Shown here: one piece after another, positions 52,561 to 64,000 of the stretch
Numbering within the stretch: position 1 is the first letter of the stretch
Layout of the letters: every line of letters begins with the position of its first letter
Source: Cardinalis cardinalis
Taxonomy: Eukaryota; Chordata; Aves; Passeriformes; Cardinalidae
NCBI GenBank assembly: GCA_014549065.1
Contig: JACDOX010000088.1
Location: forward strand, 913,527-977,526
DNA length: 64,000 nt
Reading direction: 5' to 3'
Translations under genes and position numbers: made by a program
Notes under the pieces: model-generated
The model's database searches: none
Told to the model about the DNA's origin: nothing
Seen by the model: the letters and a program-made list of their open reading frames with translations, nothing else

Positions 52561-52638
52561 GGATGGTGTGCTGGCTTGAGATGACAGCACTCCTAAGAGA
52601 GCTCCTGAGCCTTACTGCAAGCCAGCACACCTCCATCC
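52561..52638. other. Hairpin with 18-bp arms and 39-nt loop
   Basis: Arm 1 (52561-52578) is GGATGGTGTGCTGGCTTG. Arm 2 (52618-52638) is its reverse complement with one 3-nt insertion. The whole foldback is 78 nt. The shared TGTGCTGGCTT core equals the 5' terminus of the nearby family-A LTR, so the structure may be built from two opposed LTR ends. It may also be an independent foldback element. Confidence 0.65.
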
Positions 52639-55258
52639 TCCAGGTGCATCTTTTCCAATTAACATTTTAGATGCAGCCCTTGAACTAATATAACACTNTA
52701 ATTCCTGTTCTTAGTTTCTCCAGATGTTCTAAAGGTTTTTATCAGGTGTCTCTAAAGGAGCACAATGGTTTTATTGTTTNTTTCATTTCACCTGCAGAAC
52801 TGTTTTTTTTTTCTGCTTTTGTGTCTATCTCACCACGTGAAACTGACCCTGATCTCAATCAATAGACTTTACTTTTGTCAATATCAAACTACTACTGGAG
52901 CATTTGAAACTTGTAATGAGATCCTATTGTCCTGCATTTAATCTGAACATTTTACAGGAAGCTGGATGTCACCAGCTGGTATTTGTTACATGAGACAGGA
53001 CATCAAAATCACTTTCGATTATGCCAGTCAAATACAAATCACCACAGCATGTCTGAAGCCCGACTGTATTTTGGTTTTGAAATGTAAGAGGGAACATTAC
53101 TGTTTTCTCGCCAGCAATAACACAACAATCTTGGCAGATTAATCTCTTTTTTTCCTAGTAAAATTCTAGTGGTATTATTTTCACCTCACCTACATCATCT
53201 TACCAATTTGAATTTTTCTATTTTTGTTTTGTGAAGCACAGTATTGTAGCTAATTCAAAATGGGTGCCCTGTTTACCTCTACAAGCAGCTGTATTTAATT
53301 TGGCTGGAAATAATACAATATACAGTTTGTTTTACACAAAATGTATTTTAAAATACATCGGGATCTATCCAGTCAAGACAACTCTATGTTCCTCTGGAAT
53401 ATGGGTAGCATAATGTTACAATGAATCATCAGAGAGAAGAGAACTAAATGACTGGAGGAGCTCATCCAACAAGTATGGATTAATATGCCAGAAGCAGCAG
53501 GGTATAAAACTCCAGAGCACTCTGATACTCTCAGTTTTGTGCAAAGATCCTTCCATCAGTTTCAGAACACAAAGTTTACCATTTCTGTGAATTTCTACAG
53601 CAGAAAAAGAATAANACATTTCCTGGACACTAACCACAATCTTGTGATGTTCAGGTTTTAATACTTTAACCTGCCCACATCAGTTAAGCTTCAGCTGGGG
53701 GGGTTTCATACCTTTCCCTTTCTCCCCTAACTCCCTCTTAATTTACACAGTGCTATTGTCTGTCAATATTTCCCCTTCTTGGGTATCTTATTTTGGTTCT
53801 TTACACATAACTGTGTTTTAAACTTAACTGCGTTTTATATCAGAAATATTTATGTAAAAGACTCCAAGAACCAACAAAACCCAACCCAAATAAAAAGATG
53901 TCTGCAGGCATAAAAGAAATGCATCTGCATGGAAGACAGTATTCTAACTAGATGACAAAGCTCGTGTGGTATATAAATAAATCTTCTATGAGTTAGCACA
54001 GCTGGCAGAGAGGCAAGAGCCTATTTATTTTCAGCCAGTAGTTTGCAAATACCTAGAGCTGAAATTCCACAGACATCATCTGAAAACAAACTGGATTTCA
54101 TTCTCTCTATAAAAGTTTGTATCTCCACCAGATACACAAAAACAGTAATTTAAGATCCATGCATTGGAAAATCTAAACCTCTTGCTCAAATGAGGCCAAC
54201 CTGCAGAGTTTGGGGGCAGGGATGTTTCCGGTCCAGTGAGGATGCTGCCTGCCCCTAGCTCTGTGGCTGTGAGGGGGCTGTGGAACACAGAATGACACTA
54301 CAAGAACATCTCCACAAATTTGCTGGCTGTTGCCATGCTTGTCCCATACAGACCATAGCCCATCCCAGCAGCTGAGCCTGGAAGAGTTCAGGGGTCTGAC
54401 TCCAAATAGATTTATTGAGCCTCATAACTTGGGTTCCAGTGCTAACCTATGCAGTAAATCCTGGAAAGTAGCTACCACCATTTTGATGTAGTTATTGTCC
54501 AAGAATATCTAGTTCTCCATCTTGTGATCTTTTTTGATAGCTAAGCTGTGGGATCCCATGTCCTGGCAGACAGGGAGGAATTCAACTTAAGGTTAGGATT
54601 CACCACCCTGCGGAATTAGCATCCAATTTGAATTTCAGTGGGATTGCCCTTCCCACTAATGCTCTGTGGCTAATCCTAAAATGCTGTGTAAAATACCTGC
54701 AAGAAAAAGAAATTCTGTGGATATATTTTGAAACTTAGTTCATCTCTGCAAATCCGATGGAACAGTCAGATTTTATTGATATATTTCTTACAGCTTTTAT
54801 AGAACCACAAATAGAAAAAAACCCACCCAAAAAGCAAATAGAAAACTAAAGAAAATAAATAATAAATTGAGATACACCTAGAAGAAAATGCTAAGAATAT
54901 TCTGCAGTCCAATTTCATAGGTAACTTGCTAAAAGTAAATGGCTTAGCTAGAATTGTTAAAAGGGAAGCAAGAATCAGAAATACAAAAAGCAACTAAAAT
55001 AATCCAGTAAAACAATTCAGCAGTGTTTAGGATCTGGGGGTTTGCTTTCTAAACATGCCTTACCTAAAACAAACAGGTGAAATTAGATATTATTTACTGC
55101 AGTTTTGTGCAGATTTACAGGTTTGGAATGAATGAATAATTATGTGATGTTTCCAGGTTAAAAACTGGAATCAGCGTTAACATCTGCATGCCTATTAGTA
55201 TTTCTTTATGAGCAATTGACTGTAAATTTAACACTGACTGCATTCAGCAAGCAGCAAT

Positions 55259-55278
55259 ATCTTCAGACATCTTCAGAC
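55259..55278. repeat. 10-bp tandem duplication
   Basis: ATCTTCAGAC occurs twice in direct succession. Such short tandem duplications are common replication-slippage products. Confidence 0.8.
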
Positions 55279-58175
55279 AAAAAATATTCAGTCTTTTTAT
55301 CTACATTTGATTGTCAGAATCTGTTTATAAATCTACTACACNTGTTTATGGCTTTCTTTAATTTTGCTCTGCACCACCAAACAATATTACAAACTGTTTT
55401 ATATGTGTATGCTTTTCAATTTATGTGGGATGTGGCAGCAACCAATATGCATAAGCTTCCCCAATCTTGAGAGACAGGTAAAATATAAAATTGATATCAT
55501 GATCCATACTATTATGTGTGGTACAATAATGATTATTTAGTGATGGGGAGGTGCAACAAAGGTTTTGACAGGTCTCTGATTTATTAAAGATGTGNTTCTC
55601 ATGCCAGGTTACAGCTCTCTGAGCAGATACTGAGATTGGTCAAGTGTTATATAGCTGGCTGAAGCTGCGTGTTGAAACTCACTGCTAAAAGATAACNAGA
55701 GATGAAATCCCAAGGGAAGTTAAAATGCTCACTTTAAAGATTATGTTTTAAGGGTAAACATAAGCTGAAACAGCTTGAAAGGAAACCCATGGCATGATTT
55801 GGGCTATGCCTGAATTTGTCTGGGAGCTCTGTTCTCTTCCTAATTCCAGTCCCCATTTCCCTTCTGCTGGTTCAGGGGAACAGGACGGGAAAATTTGTCA
55901 ACCTTTTAGGCAGTATCTGCACAAGGGGAAATTCTCCCTTNATTAACAAAGGTCTCTTGCACTCATTTATAGAATCAGAGCAGGGCTTTCTAGGGCTCAT
56001 TCTTTTGTGAACTGCATCTCTGGCATGCTCCTTTAAACAGCAGCAGGTAGAAAAGGATTTAGTAAAAACCATTGTGGAAACTACTTAGTAGTGAAAAGTA
56101 CTGCTTTTGGCAGTGGGGATAAGATTTCCAGATATTCTTGACTGTTACTCATTATATATCTGAACTAGAAGGAAGTTTTTGATAAAAAACTCATAAAGCG
56201 TAGATTATAATCTTTGGATAATATAACATTTGGAGGATAAAGCAAAGACAGTTGAAATATCCAGGCCACTCCTGTGGATATTTGCNTAATATTATTTTGG
56301 CTAACAGCTCCATTTGGGGCTGACACACTCAAGATTAATCTGTGCTTGACTTTTTTTTTTCTGGCAAGGATGAGCAAAAGAGGATATTTTTAGATTTAAA
56401 ATTACACACAATATGATGGGTCAAGGATAAAATTCTCTTTCTTGCCTAGTTCTTGAAATAGCCCAAAATGCCAAAACATACAGATGCTCTTGTGCTCTTG
56501 TTAGCCTTGATGCAATGGAAAGAATACTGTACTGGAAAGAAGCTGTGAATCTGAAAATTCAAAGTTTCTGTTAGTGATAACTCTATGTCACAAATTTACC
56601 TAAGCATCATGTTTTGGGCTGCCACAACACAGAAAGAACTACCCATTTTTGAATGGAAGGATAAGACCCACCACTAGATCTTTTCCCACAAGTTATAAAG
56701 TAATCAGTCTGTGCATGGGCAGAGATATTAGATTTATAACTGGAAATGTTTTTTCAGTAATATTTCATAAATGATTTATTGAAATCAAGCTAAAATAAAT
56801 AGTACAGGAAGGCTGCAGGCTGTGGCTACCTGATGGTTGTAGGCATTCACAGTGCCACCATGAAAGCCAGTTCAGCACAGACCTGTGCAAGATGTCAGCA
56901 GCACAAATAGAAATTACTGTATTTTGCTCTTACAGGTAGTGCATGAGAGAGCATATTCTCTAATGAGATACTATATGCTGCAGCAGAAGAAAACAGAGAC
57001 TGAGGTTTGAATTTCTTATTTCCAGTTGTGTGTGATTTTTTTGCAGGGAATATCATAAATGAAGCAGTTTCATTCAGGCAGTCCAAAAATCTGGATGGGC
57101 AATTCTGACAGGACACGGAGCTAGTCTTGGGGAAGATATTAATCTCACAATTAAGCCAATACAGTTTTTGCCCCCCACCACTAATTCCACTACTGAATTG
57201 TGTGCCACAGTGTCTACACTGATGTCCTGTTAATGCAAATTCTTCTTTCTGTCTAGCTAGCTGGCAGGCAGGCAGCACAGGCAGCCTCCTTTTTCTGCTG
57301 CAGTTAGTACAGCAAGCCTGGTCCTGCGGTGCTGAAACCAAGAATATCTCCCCCTCAAAGCAAGAAATTCATTCTTTTATTCATACCACATTTTCATTAT
57401 TAAGAAAAAACTATGATTCATAAAGTATTACCCTATGGCAATATGCAGACTTTAATATTAATGCCATTTTATTATAAAAAAAAATCCTCTAAACCAGAGA
57501 AGATTAAACTCAAGCATGAATAAATACCAGTATCTTCCTGGAAGCCATATCTGTGCCCTTCATCTCCCATCTTTTGACATCCTGTGAACATCTCCAGAAG
57601 TTACAGAACATTTTCTCTTGAGCAAAAAGCCCCTTCATGGATATGAATGTGTTCAGCAGTCTTTGAGAAATGTCTAGAGGTCTTGCAATTTCTCACTCTC
57701 AGAGCTCCAAGCTGGCTCTATTCCACAACCAGATTTTACACAATAATCAGACAGACGCTCAAATAATTGTTACTCAGTTCCTTTGCCTCAGAAAACATCC
57801 CTTCCATGGGATTCTGCCAGTTCTGCTGACTGATAAGAAAATGTGCATTCAAATTGGTCCTGCTTACAAAAACTATGACTGACAACACTGCGCAATTTGA
57901 GAACCACAAGCCTTAGGTTATTCCCAGGTTCTTTTGAATCAGCATGAAATATGCTTCTGTACGGAGACGTCCAACCCTGTAATTTTAAGCCTCCATTTAA
58001 TTCTTGGCAATCTTATCTCTGAAAGGCAGGATAACTGCAGTAATTGCACATCTCACTTCAGAAAAATAAAGAAACATTCATTTTCCATTTTAATAGTTTA
58101 CTGGAAACTGGTTCACAAGGAATGAAGAGATTGATAATGAATGAAAATGAAAAACAGCAAGACCCAATTACTCAC

Positions 58176-58283
58176 CCGTGCAAGGCTGGTTCCAGAAGGG
58201 ACTTTATAGGGGACGTACTTTCTGTAGATGTGTCCAACTCGAGAGCATGGAACATCATACATGCCACCTCCACACATCCACAC
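58176..58283 (-). CDS. GALNTL6: GALNTL6 coding exon (fifth from the end): end of the catalytic domain
   Basis: Minus-strand exon of 108 bp (36 codons, phase 0 at both ends). A polypyrimidine tract ending in CAG precedes it (acceptor AG at 58284-58285) and a consensus GTGAGT donor follows the final CGG codon. The peptide begins VWMCGGGMYD, continues PCSRVGHIYRK and ends SGTSLAR. In GalNAc-transferases the histidine of the VGH(I/V)(Y/F)RK motif is the third Mn2+ ligand of the GT-A active site, working with the upstream DxH motif that is not in this window. The family transfers GalNAc from UDP-GalNAc to Ser/Thr of proteins in the Golgi lumen. For GALNTL6 itself, in vitro activity has been reported as weak or absent, so the role is uncertain. 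The alternative assignment would be its closest paralogue GALNT10, but the downstream exons fit GALNTL6 better. The exon with the preceding WGGE-type motif is not found up to 64000. Confidence 0.95.
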
Positions 58284-58533
58284 CTGGAAAGCAGACAGAA
58301 AGCAAGTGAAAGAACGATTCCTGGAAACAAATGAGGCAAAACCCGCACATTTTAACTAATGTGTATGTGAAAAAACCACATCATTCTGTGCCGACCCCTC
58401 CCACAGTCATGGTGGCCTTCTTGGCCTGCTGGTACCTGGGATATGGTAATGTGGCAGACTCTCCCACCCAGAACCTCACTGTGCAAAAGCAGAATATGTT
58501 CAAAAGAAAATTATAAAATATATATAAATAGAA

Positions 58534-58631
58534 TAGAAATAGAAATAGAAATAGAAATAGAAATAGGAATAGAATAGAATAGAATAGAATAGAATAGAAT
58601 AGAATAGAATAGAATAGAATAGAATAGAATA
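58534..58631. repeat. (AGAAAT)5 then (AGAAT)12 microsatellite
   Basis: 58535-58564 holds five perfect AGAAAT hexamers and 58565-58570 is AGGAAT. 58571-58630 holds twelve perfect AGAAT pentamers. On the GALNTL6 sense strand the motif is (ATTCT)12 followed by (ATTTCT)5, about 250 bp upstream of an exon. The repeat adjoins a CR1 3' tail, whose natural ATTCTATG repeat is the likely seed. Confidence 0.97.
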
Positions 58632-58665
58632 GTTTGGGTTGGAAGGAAGTTTAATTTCGGCCACT
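58632..58665 (-). mobile_element. Short CR1 3' tail remnant
   Basis: Directly after the microsatellite comes GTTTGGGTTGGAAGGAAG, the hallmark sequence next to the CR1 tail. The match fades after about 35 bp. Only the last part of the element remains. Confidence 0.7.
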
Positions 58666-59698
58666 TTCATTGTGCTTGCCTGTTTGTGTTATAGTGGGTA
58701 TATCTGCCTGGTGCTGGAATCCAGCCCTTGACTGACTGTGCTATTCATACTGTGAATGGTGAAAAGAGGGGTTAGAGTAAAGGCTTGAATGACAAAGTGA
58801 TTTAGGTAGCTGCTTCTCACAGATCATTTATATATCAGCCCTTACAGTCCCTTAGCAATTACCCATGGCATCCAACTGAGACCTGATAATGAAATGTTTG
58901 AGGATCTAATCTCATTACAGAGCAAACCTAAGTACACTAATGTAAATGTCTAAGGAAGGCTTGAAAGTAGTGAAAGTGGGGCTTTGTCCTTAAATTCCAT
59001 GGACACTGATGTGCAGTTGGATAGAGTTGAGAGCTACTCTGGAAGCACCTGCTTACTGTCTGCCATCACAGAATTGTCTAAGCCACAGGAGCTCTGGGTA
59101 GGTGCCTCTGGACATGTCATTTACTCTGCTAGTAAGCACAGTCCTTCTTAAGGAGGAAGTTTGCTGGTAGATTGGGAATGGAGACTCGAATGCTCTGCCT
59201 CCATACCAAAATAGCTTATTACCACCCAGAGCAATCTTGCAAGAAGTCATGTCATGCGGACATGAGGATCATTTTCTTAAAAAAAATAATTATAAAATCT
59301 GCCTCTTAAATTAACCTTGAAATCCTCACCTGTTTCATCTCGTGACAGCAAATTTGCTGGAAAACATGCATAAACATAGTAAAATATCATCAAAGCAATA
59401 GTATTAAAATAATGTTATTTACTTTTCTAACAATATTTCCTTTGTATGTTACATCATTTGTACTTTTTTAAAGTGGAAATTTGCTCTCTGTGGCTGTCTT
59501 CAAACAACCCAGTGCCCCAGTGAAAGCACAGACCTATGTTTACTCCTTGTTCTTGTTTTTTAAATGGAGGTCAAAGGCTAGACAAATTATTACTGTGATT
59601 AATCAAGGCTTCTTAGCCTTTGAAGAATGGACAGCATAGCAGGGCAACCCAAAGGTCAGCCTTAGCTGAAAATTTAAAAGACAAGAAAGCAGAAATTA

Positions 59699-59740
59699 CA
59701 TATATATGTACATACATACATATTTATACATATATACAGG
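59699..59740. repeat. TA/CATA-rich microsatellite
   Basis: Alternating TA and ACAT units (ACATATATATGTACATACAT and similar) over about 40 bp, imperfect. Confidence 0.85.
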
Positions 59741-61774
59741 CCACTATTACTTTAACTGAGGCAATGAGAGCTGCAGTAGACATATATTGCATTTCCTCTA
59801 AAGCAGTAGGATAACAGTATAAAATAAAAAAAAGAAACCCCAGTCAGATATGCTGAGGCAATAACAAGTGGGAAGAAATAACACTGTGTTAGGCTTATAT
59901 TTGATAGATATAAAACCTGAAAATGCTGTGCTCCACCTGAGGTATGCTGTGCAGGGTAATTGAAATGAATCTTGGGCTGCCTTGAAGGATATTTAGCAGC
60001 TGTTCCTGTTTATCTTTCAGCTTCAGAATGGTATTAAAAGCATTTTTTATACTTTCCTGAGAAGATCAGTTCTGGCAACTTTGTCTTTAAAATGTGCATT
60101 TTTATGTCACACGCACTAATACAAGAAATTGGAGAATGACTCCTGTGTTAAGTATTACAGACCTCCAGCATACCATGAAAGAAACACAGGTGGTGTGGGA
60201 CATTTGGCAAAATTATTTCAGAAGCAATGAAACTCTCAGACTCATTAATGTCTCCTTCTTACAAAAGCAATGAATCTGGTCTGCAGCTGAGGTATAAAAA
60301 ACAAAGATGAAACCAAAATAATGCAATTCCAGCTTGGACAGATCAAAAGAATAGTTTATGTGTCAACTAGAGACTATCTCACAATTTATCTTTATATGGC
60401 TCCTTCCAACAGAATGTTGCAAAACACTTTATAGGGACGGTTGAAAGCAAAAAGCAGGCATTAACACAAGCTTTAAAAGAAATCAAGCTGTGGTTATGTG
60501 GCTTTGTTCCTGATTGGAGTTTAGATGCCACAGATGTATTTTTTGGCTCTGTTCTACAGCTCCTGTGGGATTTTGGGTGAATCACTCTCCTTTCACATTA
60601 CTTCTTCGTCTTTTAAATTGAATTCTGCCCTCTCTTGTGATTCCCCCAACTTATCTCTCTGGTTTATGAGTGATCCAGCCTGGAAACTACCTGGAAAATG
60701 TAAATACTGTGCGTGCAAGACTGAGATTCCAATCCATACGCTACACTGTAGTCATAATTACTGTAGTAAGAGACTTATGATTTTCGAGCAGTGGAGGATG
60801 TGTCGCTGGGGAAAAGAAACATAAACATACATCAAATTATGCAAAGGATTTAGAGGGTACTGAATGGACTTTGGGTTAGGCTTCAAAACTAATTGAGAAA
60901 TATACTGCTGCTGAGAGTCAGTAACAAGACAAACAACAGTGAGAGACATTGAAATGAAGGGAAAATACAAACTGTAAACTGGTGGAAGAGGAATATAAAG
61001 TATTTCATGCAAAGGCAGCAACTTGGTGCTCTTCATATTGTGCAAGAGGGATGGACTACAAACATGAGAAATTTATTACAACAGTAGGGCTGAAAAAGTT
61101 GTAGAAAATAAGAATATAAAAATTTTATGGGATTTTTCAGTCAGTCTTCCTGAAATACAAGCCAAAAGAATAGATTTGGCAGTTGTAGAAAAGGAGAAAG
61201 AACAATATTTTCCTGTGAACTTTTACACACAGTGAGAATGCTCCTCTAAATGAAAAATAAATTGAAAAATAGGATCACTGACTGCAAATCTACAGTCAAT
61301 GGTCTGCAAATTGCAAAACCATTTACTGGAGGTGAAGTGGGATTTCCTGTCAGGAAATATTAAAACTGTACCATGTAAACTGGAAACTGATGACTGTGGG
61401 TATTTCAACAATAGTCACCAGCACCTCTAAAATTCTGAGAAAATTGGCAATATTCCACATTTGTCCATCCTTCGTAGAGATTACAACTGCACTAACAAGT
61501 GGTAATGCTCCTCCACTCCCTATCTGCTGCCAAGATTGACAGCTGTGGAGGGAATTAATAGTGATTATGATGATAATGAAAGGGATTAATGAACTCGGAG
61601 GTGTGTTTTGGAAAACAGGGATGAAGAGAATTTAAAAAATGTATTGGCATGGATAAGGATAAAACCACTGTAGATACAGATGACTACCTTCAAGAGGTGA
61701 GGGAATCACCATTAGCATTTTCGTAAAGGTATGATTTACGATGCCTAAGGAATGTCTAGTGCAAAGGATTACAC

Positions 61775-62591
61775 TGGGTTTTCATGTCCAGCTTTTGGTA
61801 GCAGGGTGGCTAGAGGTGGGTGGCTTCTGAGAGAAGCTGCCAGAAGCTTCCCTCAGGTTCAAGAGGGCCAATGGCAGCTGGCTCCAGGACGGACATGCCC
61901 TGGTCCAAGGCCACCAGCGATGGTGGTAGTGCCTCTGGTATAACAGATTTTAGAAGAGGGAAAAGTTACTGTGCAACTTTAGCCAGAGAGAGGAGTAACA
62001 GTACGTGAGAGCAGCAGCTCTGCAGCCATCAAGGTCAGGGAAGAAGGAGGGGGAGGAGGTGCCCCAAGTTCTGGAGCAGAGATTCCCTTGCAGCCTGTGG
62101 TGAAAACCATGGTGAGACAGTTGTGCCCCTGCAGCCCCTGGAAGGTTCATGGTGGAGCAGAGATCACAGAGGACCTGCTGCCCCTGGAGGACCTCATGCT
62201 GGAGCAGGTTAGGAGTGTGAGGAGTCCTCTCCCTGAGGAGGAAGGAGCAGCAGAGACAATGTATGATGAACTGACTGTAGTCCCCATTTCCTGTTCCCCT
62301 GAGAGTGAGGAGGAGGAGAAAATAGGGAGTGAAGTTGAGAAGAAAGGAAGGGTGGGGGAAAGTGTTTTAAAATTTGCATTTATTTCTCATTGCCCTACTC
62401 TGATTTGATCAGTAATAAAATATTTTTTCCCCAGTTCAGGTCACCTTTGCCCATGATGGTAACNGGTAAGTGACCTCTCCCTCTCCTTGATCCAGGAGCC
62501 TTTTGTTATATTTCCTTTCCCTTACTCACATGAGGAGGGGGTGTTAAAGCAGCTTGGCTGGGCACCTGGCAAACAGCCAAGGTCAACCACA
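61775..62591 (+). mobile_element. Solo LTR of a second songbird endogenous retrovirus family (family B)
   Basis: About 817 bp. It contains the blocks I recognise from a songbird ERVL-like LTR: GGTAGCAGGGTGGCTA, GAGAAGCTGCCAGAAGCTTCC and AAGGAGGGGGAGGAGGTG. These are followed by several imperfect CCCCTG(C/G)AG...GGTGGAGCAG units, then TACTCTGATTTGATC with AATAAA close by. The 3' part reads AGGAGCCTTTTGTTATATTT and ends GGTCAACCACA at 62591. The 5' boundary is diverged and accurate only to about 20 bp. No retroviral coding region is next to it. A 106-codon frame at 62088-62408 is an LTR by-product. Confidence 0.85.
62414..62419 (+). terminator. AATAAA polyadenylation signal of the family-B LTR
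   Basis: GTAATAAAATA lies just after the TACTCTGATTTGATC block in the LTR, where this family carries its polyadenylation signal. It faces opposite to GALNTL6, so it is unlikely to end that transcript. Confidence 0.5.
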
Positions 62592-64000
62592 AGGGTCTTC
62601 AGGAAACACAGGACATTAGTATGTTTTGCTACTCCATGTTGTGGTAATTACTACATAAACTGTGCCTGCCTAATAGACTTCAATNGAGGATTTCCCAAAT
62701 AGTGGCCTTCCTTGTTATTGTGAAGAGATGCTTTTAATCAGGTGAGCTCCTGTGCTTTGCCAGCTTTCACAAGTCTAGCACACACCAAAGAGTACTGTCA
62801 GCAAGATGTCATACACCTTTTTAATTAAAAAAAATGGACCCTAATGTTGCCAAAAATCAAAATCCTGAACACTTTCTTATGTAAAATTTAATCTAAGAAA
62901 CTATTTAATGAAGAGGTCGTATTTTGAGACAGTTTCTGGCTGTGTCACCATCCAGAGTACACCAAATAATTATTTGCCAAGCAAATTAAATTAAGATGCG
63001 GCATCAACACACAGCACCTCACAACACACCCACAGGCATAGATGTGGATGCTCTAAGAAAGAGTAAATCGTCATCTCTAGATTCACTCAAGTGAAGCCAA
63101 GGAAGCTGAACCAGTCCGGTTGTTTGGCTTTTTTACTGACTTTCACTGACTTTGGAACAATTTGCAAGTCCACTATCTTACCAAGTTTTTTTAACAGATC
63201 TGGTAAATTGAACTCTCTGGCCAACTTGTCCTCATCTAAGAAGTTTTAGGATAACTCAATCTATAGCTACAGTAGAATCTGCTGAAGCAGAAACCTTTCC
63301 NAAGCTGATTGTGGCAATTCTGACATAAAAAACCTCAGTGCTTTGTCTCTTCCACCTCTGTGATTTTTTTCCAATTTTTGGTTATTCCAAACCAAACAGC
63401 ATTCTTTTTTTTTTTTTNTTTACATCTGTTAAATTCTTCCAATAGGAATTTACTCCTACTTGGCAGTAATTTCTAAAGACTATTCTTTTCTTCTTTTAAC
63501 ACTAGTAAGACAGGACAAGGACCCTAAGGTTATTACATACTAANGAGATAGATCCAGAGATATGACTGAAATGAGACCCAGTGTGCCACAGCTGCCTCAA
63601 AAAAAAAAAAAATCTATCACTTGAACAAAACACATTGGGACAGTCTGGTATCTCAATTTCCAGTTGTGTTAACATGGTTTCTATACAAAGTCTGGAGAGA
63701 ACAAGAAGTATATTCTTTGCAATGATGAATAAAAGGAATATTTGAAATAGGATAATAAAATCATGGGTGACCTGTCAGAGTCCATTGTGACAGCTACAAG
63801 TAATTACTTATATTTGCCTCNGAAACAATCTAAATGGACAGAAGGTAAATCAATATATTCTAAACATACAGTCTAGCTATTGAGTTTCCCCTGCCTTCCT
63901 GTTTTATTTTCCTGAGGTATAAAAATGATTTGGAGAAACACGNGAGTAAGCCAGTTAATGCAAAACATTTTGCAGTTCTTGGAACTCCTGTAAAGACAGC

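Larger units (their letters stand above)
47058..58175 (-). other. GALNTL6: GALNTL6 intron, 11.1 kb
   Basis: The largest intron fully inside the window. It carries a CR1 3' fragment (50834-51030), a minus-strand solo LTR (51646-52211), two hairpins (50347-50414 and 52561-52638) and a short tandem duplication (55259-55278). A 148-codon minus-strand frame at 56895-57341 is Cys-rich but not recognised. The rest is AT-rich sequence with nothing that I can support. Confidence 0.8.
58284..64000 (-). other. GALNTL6: GALNTL6 upstream intron, cut by the window end
   Basis: This is the region upstream (in gene direction) of the 58176-58283 exon. I looked for the preceding exon, which should end just after a WGGE-type motif, and did not find it, so the intron probably exceeds 5.7 kb. 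Contents are a CR1 tail with a pentanucleotide repeat, a TA/CATA microsatellite and one LTR. A poly-T run lies at about 63404-63421 and an A run at about 63600. Otherwise there is nothing that I can name. Confidence 0.7.

Noticed and set aside
62088..62408. 106-codon acidic frame
   Set aside because: It lies wholly inside the family-B LTR and follows its internal repeats.
1..64000. Scattered single N characters (about one per 400 bp), some inside frames
   Set aside because: They look like masked ambiguous or heterozygous consensus positions, not biological structure. None falls inside the five coding exons.
1..64000. CRISPR arrays, operons, phage or bacterial mobile systems
   Set aside because: No regularly spaced direct repeats with unique spacers and no dense co-directional coding. 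The window is vertebrate DNA throughout.

Overview
The window looks like nuclear DNA of a bird, most likely a songbird (Passeriformes). The reasons are small exons separated by 6-11 kb introns, AT-rich and gene-poor flanks, CR1 LINE 3' ends with the ATTCTATG-type tail, and LTRs of two endogenous-retrovirus families that I recognise from songbird genomes. About 150 isolated single N characters are scattered throughout, as in a consensus with masked or ambiguous sites.

The only protein-coding gene I can support is GALNTL6 (polypeptide N-acetylgalactosaminyltransferase-like 6), on the minus strand. Its last five coding exons are present: 58176-58283, 46836-47057, 39694-39810, 33347-33496 and 27280-27447, the last ending in a TAG stop. 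Joined, they encode 254 residues of a family whose human member is about 600 residues long. They cover the end of the GT-A catalytic domain, including the metal-ligand histidine of the VGHIYRK motif, and the whole C-terminal ricin-B-type lectin domain. All splice junctions are GT-AG and all are phase 0. The exons encoding the start of the protein must lie beyond position 64000.

Layout: 1-27 kb is the 3' flank of GALNTL6, with no gene that I can support. It holds two copies of one LTR family (1-327, cut by the window edge, and 3794-4357), a CR1 3' fragment (19446-19946), low-complexity tracts and several short perfect palindromes. 27-58 kb holds the GALNTL6 exons and introns. The 33.5-39.7 kb intron contains an isolated CpG island with a 48-bp minisatellite (about 37.6-38.2 kb). 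The 47-58 kb intron contains a CR1 fragment, a third copy of the LTR family (minus strand) and two unexplained hairpins of precursor-miRNA size. 58.3-64 kb is upstream intron. It holds an (ATTCT)n repeat grown on a CR1 tail just upstream of an exon, and a second-family LTR (about 61775-62591).

The most interesting unexplained items are the intronic CpG island with its minisatellite, the two hairpins at 50347-50414 and 52561-52638, and the sense-strand ATTCT repeat. I did not find a new multi-gene system. The window is mostly ordinary vertebrate intron and intergenic DNA.
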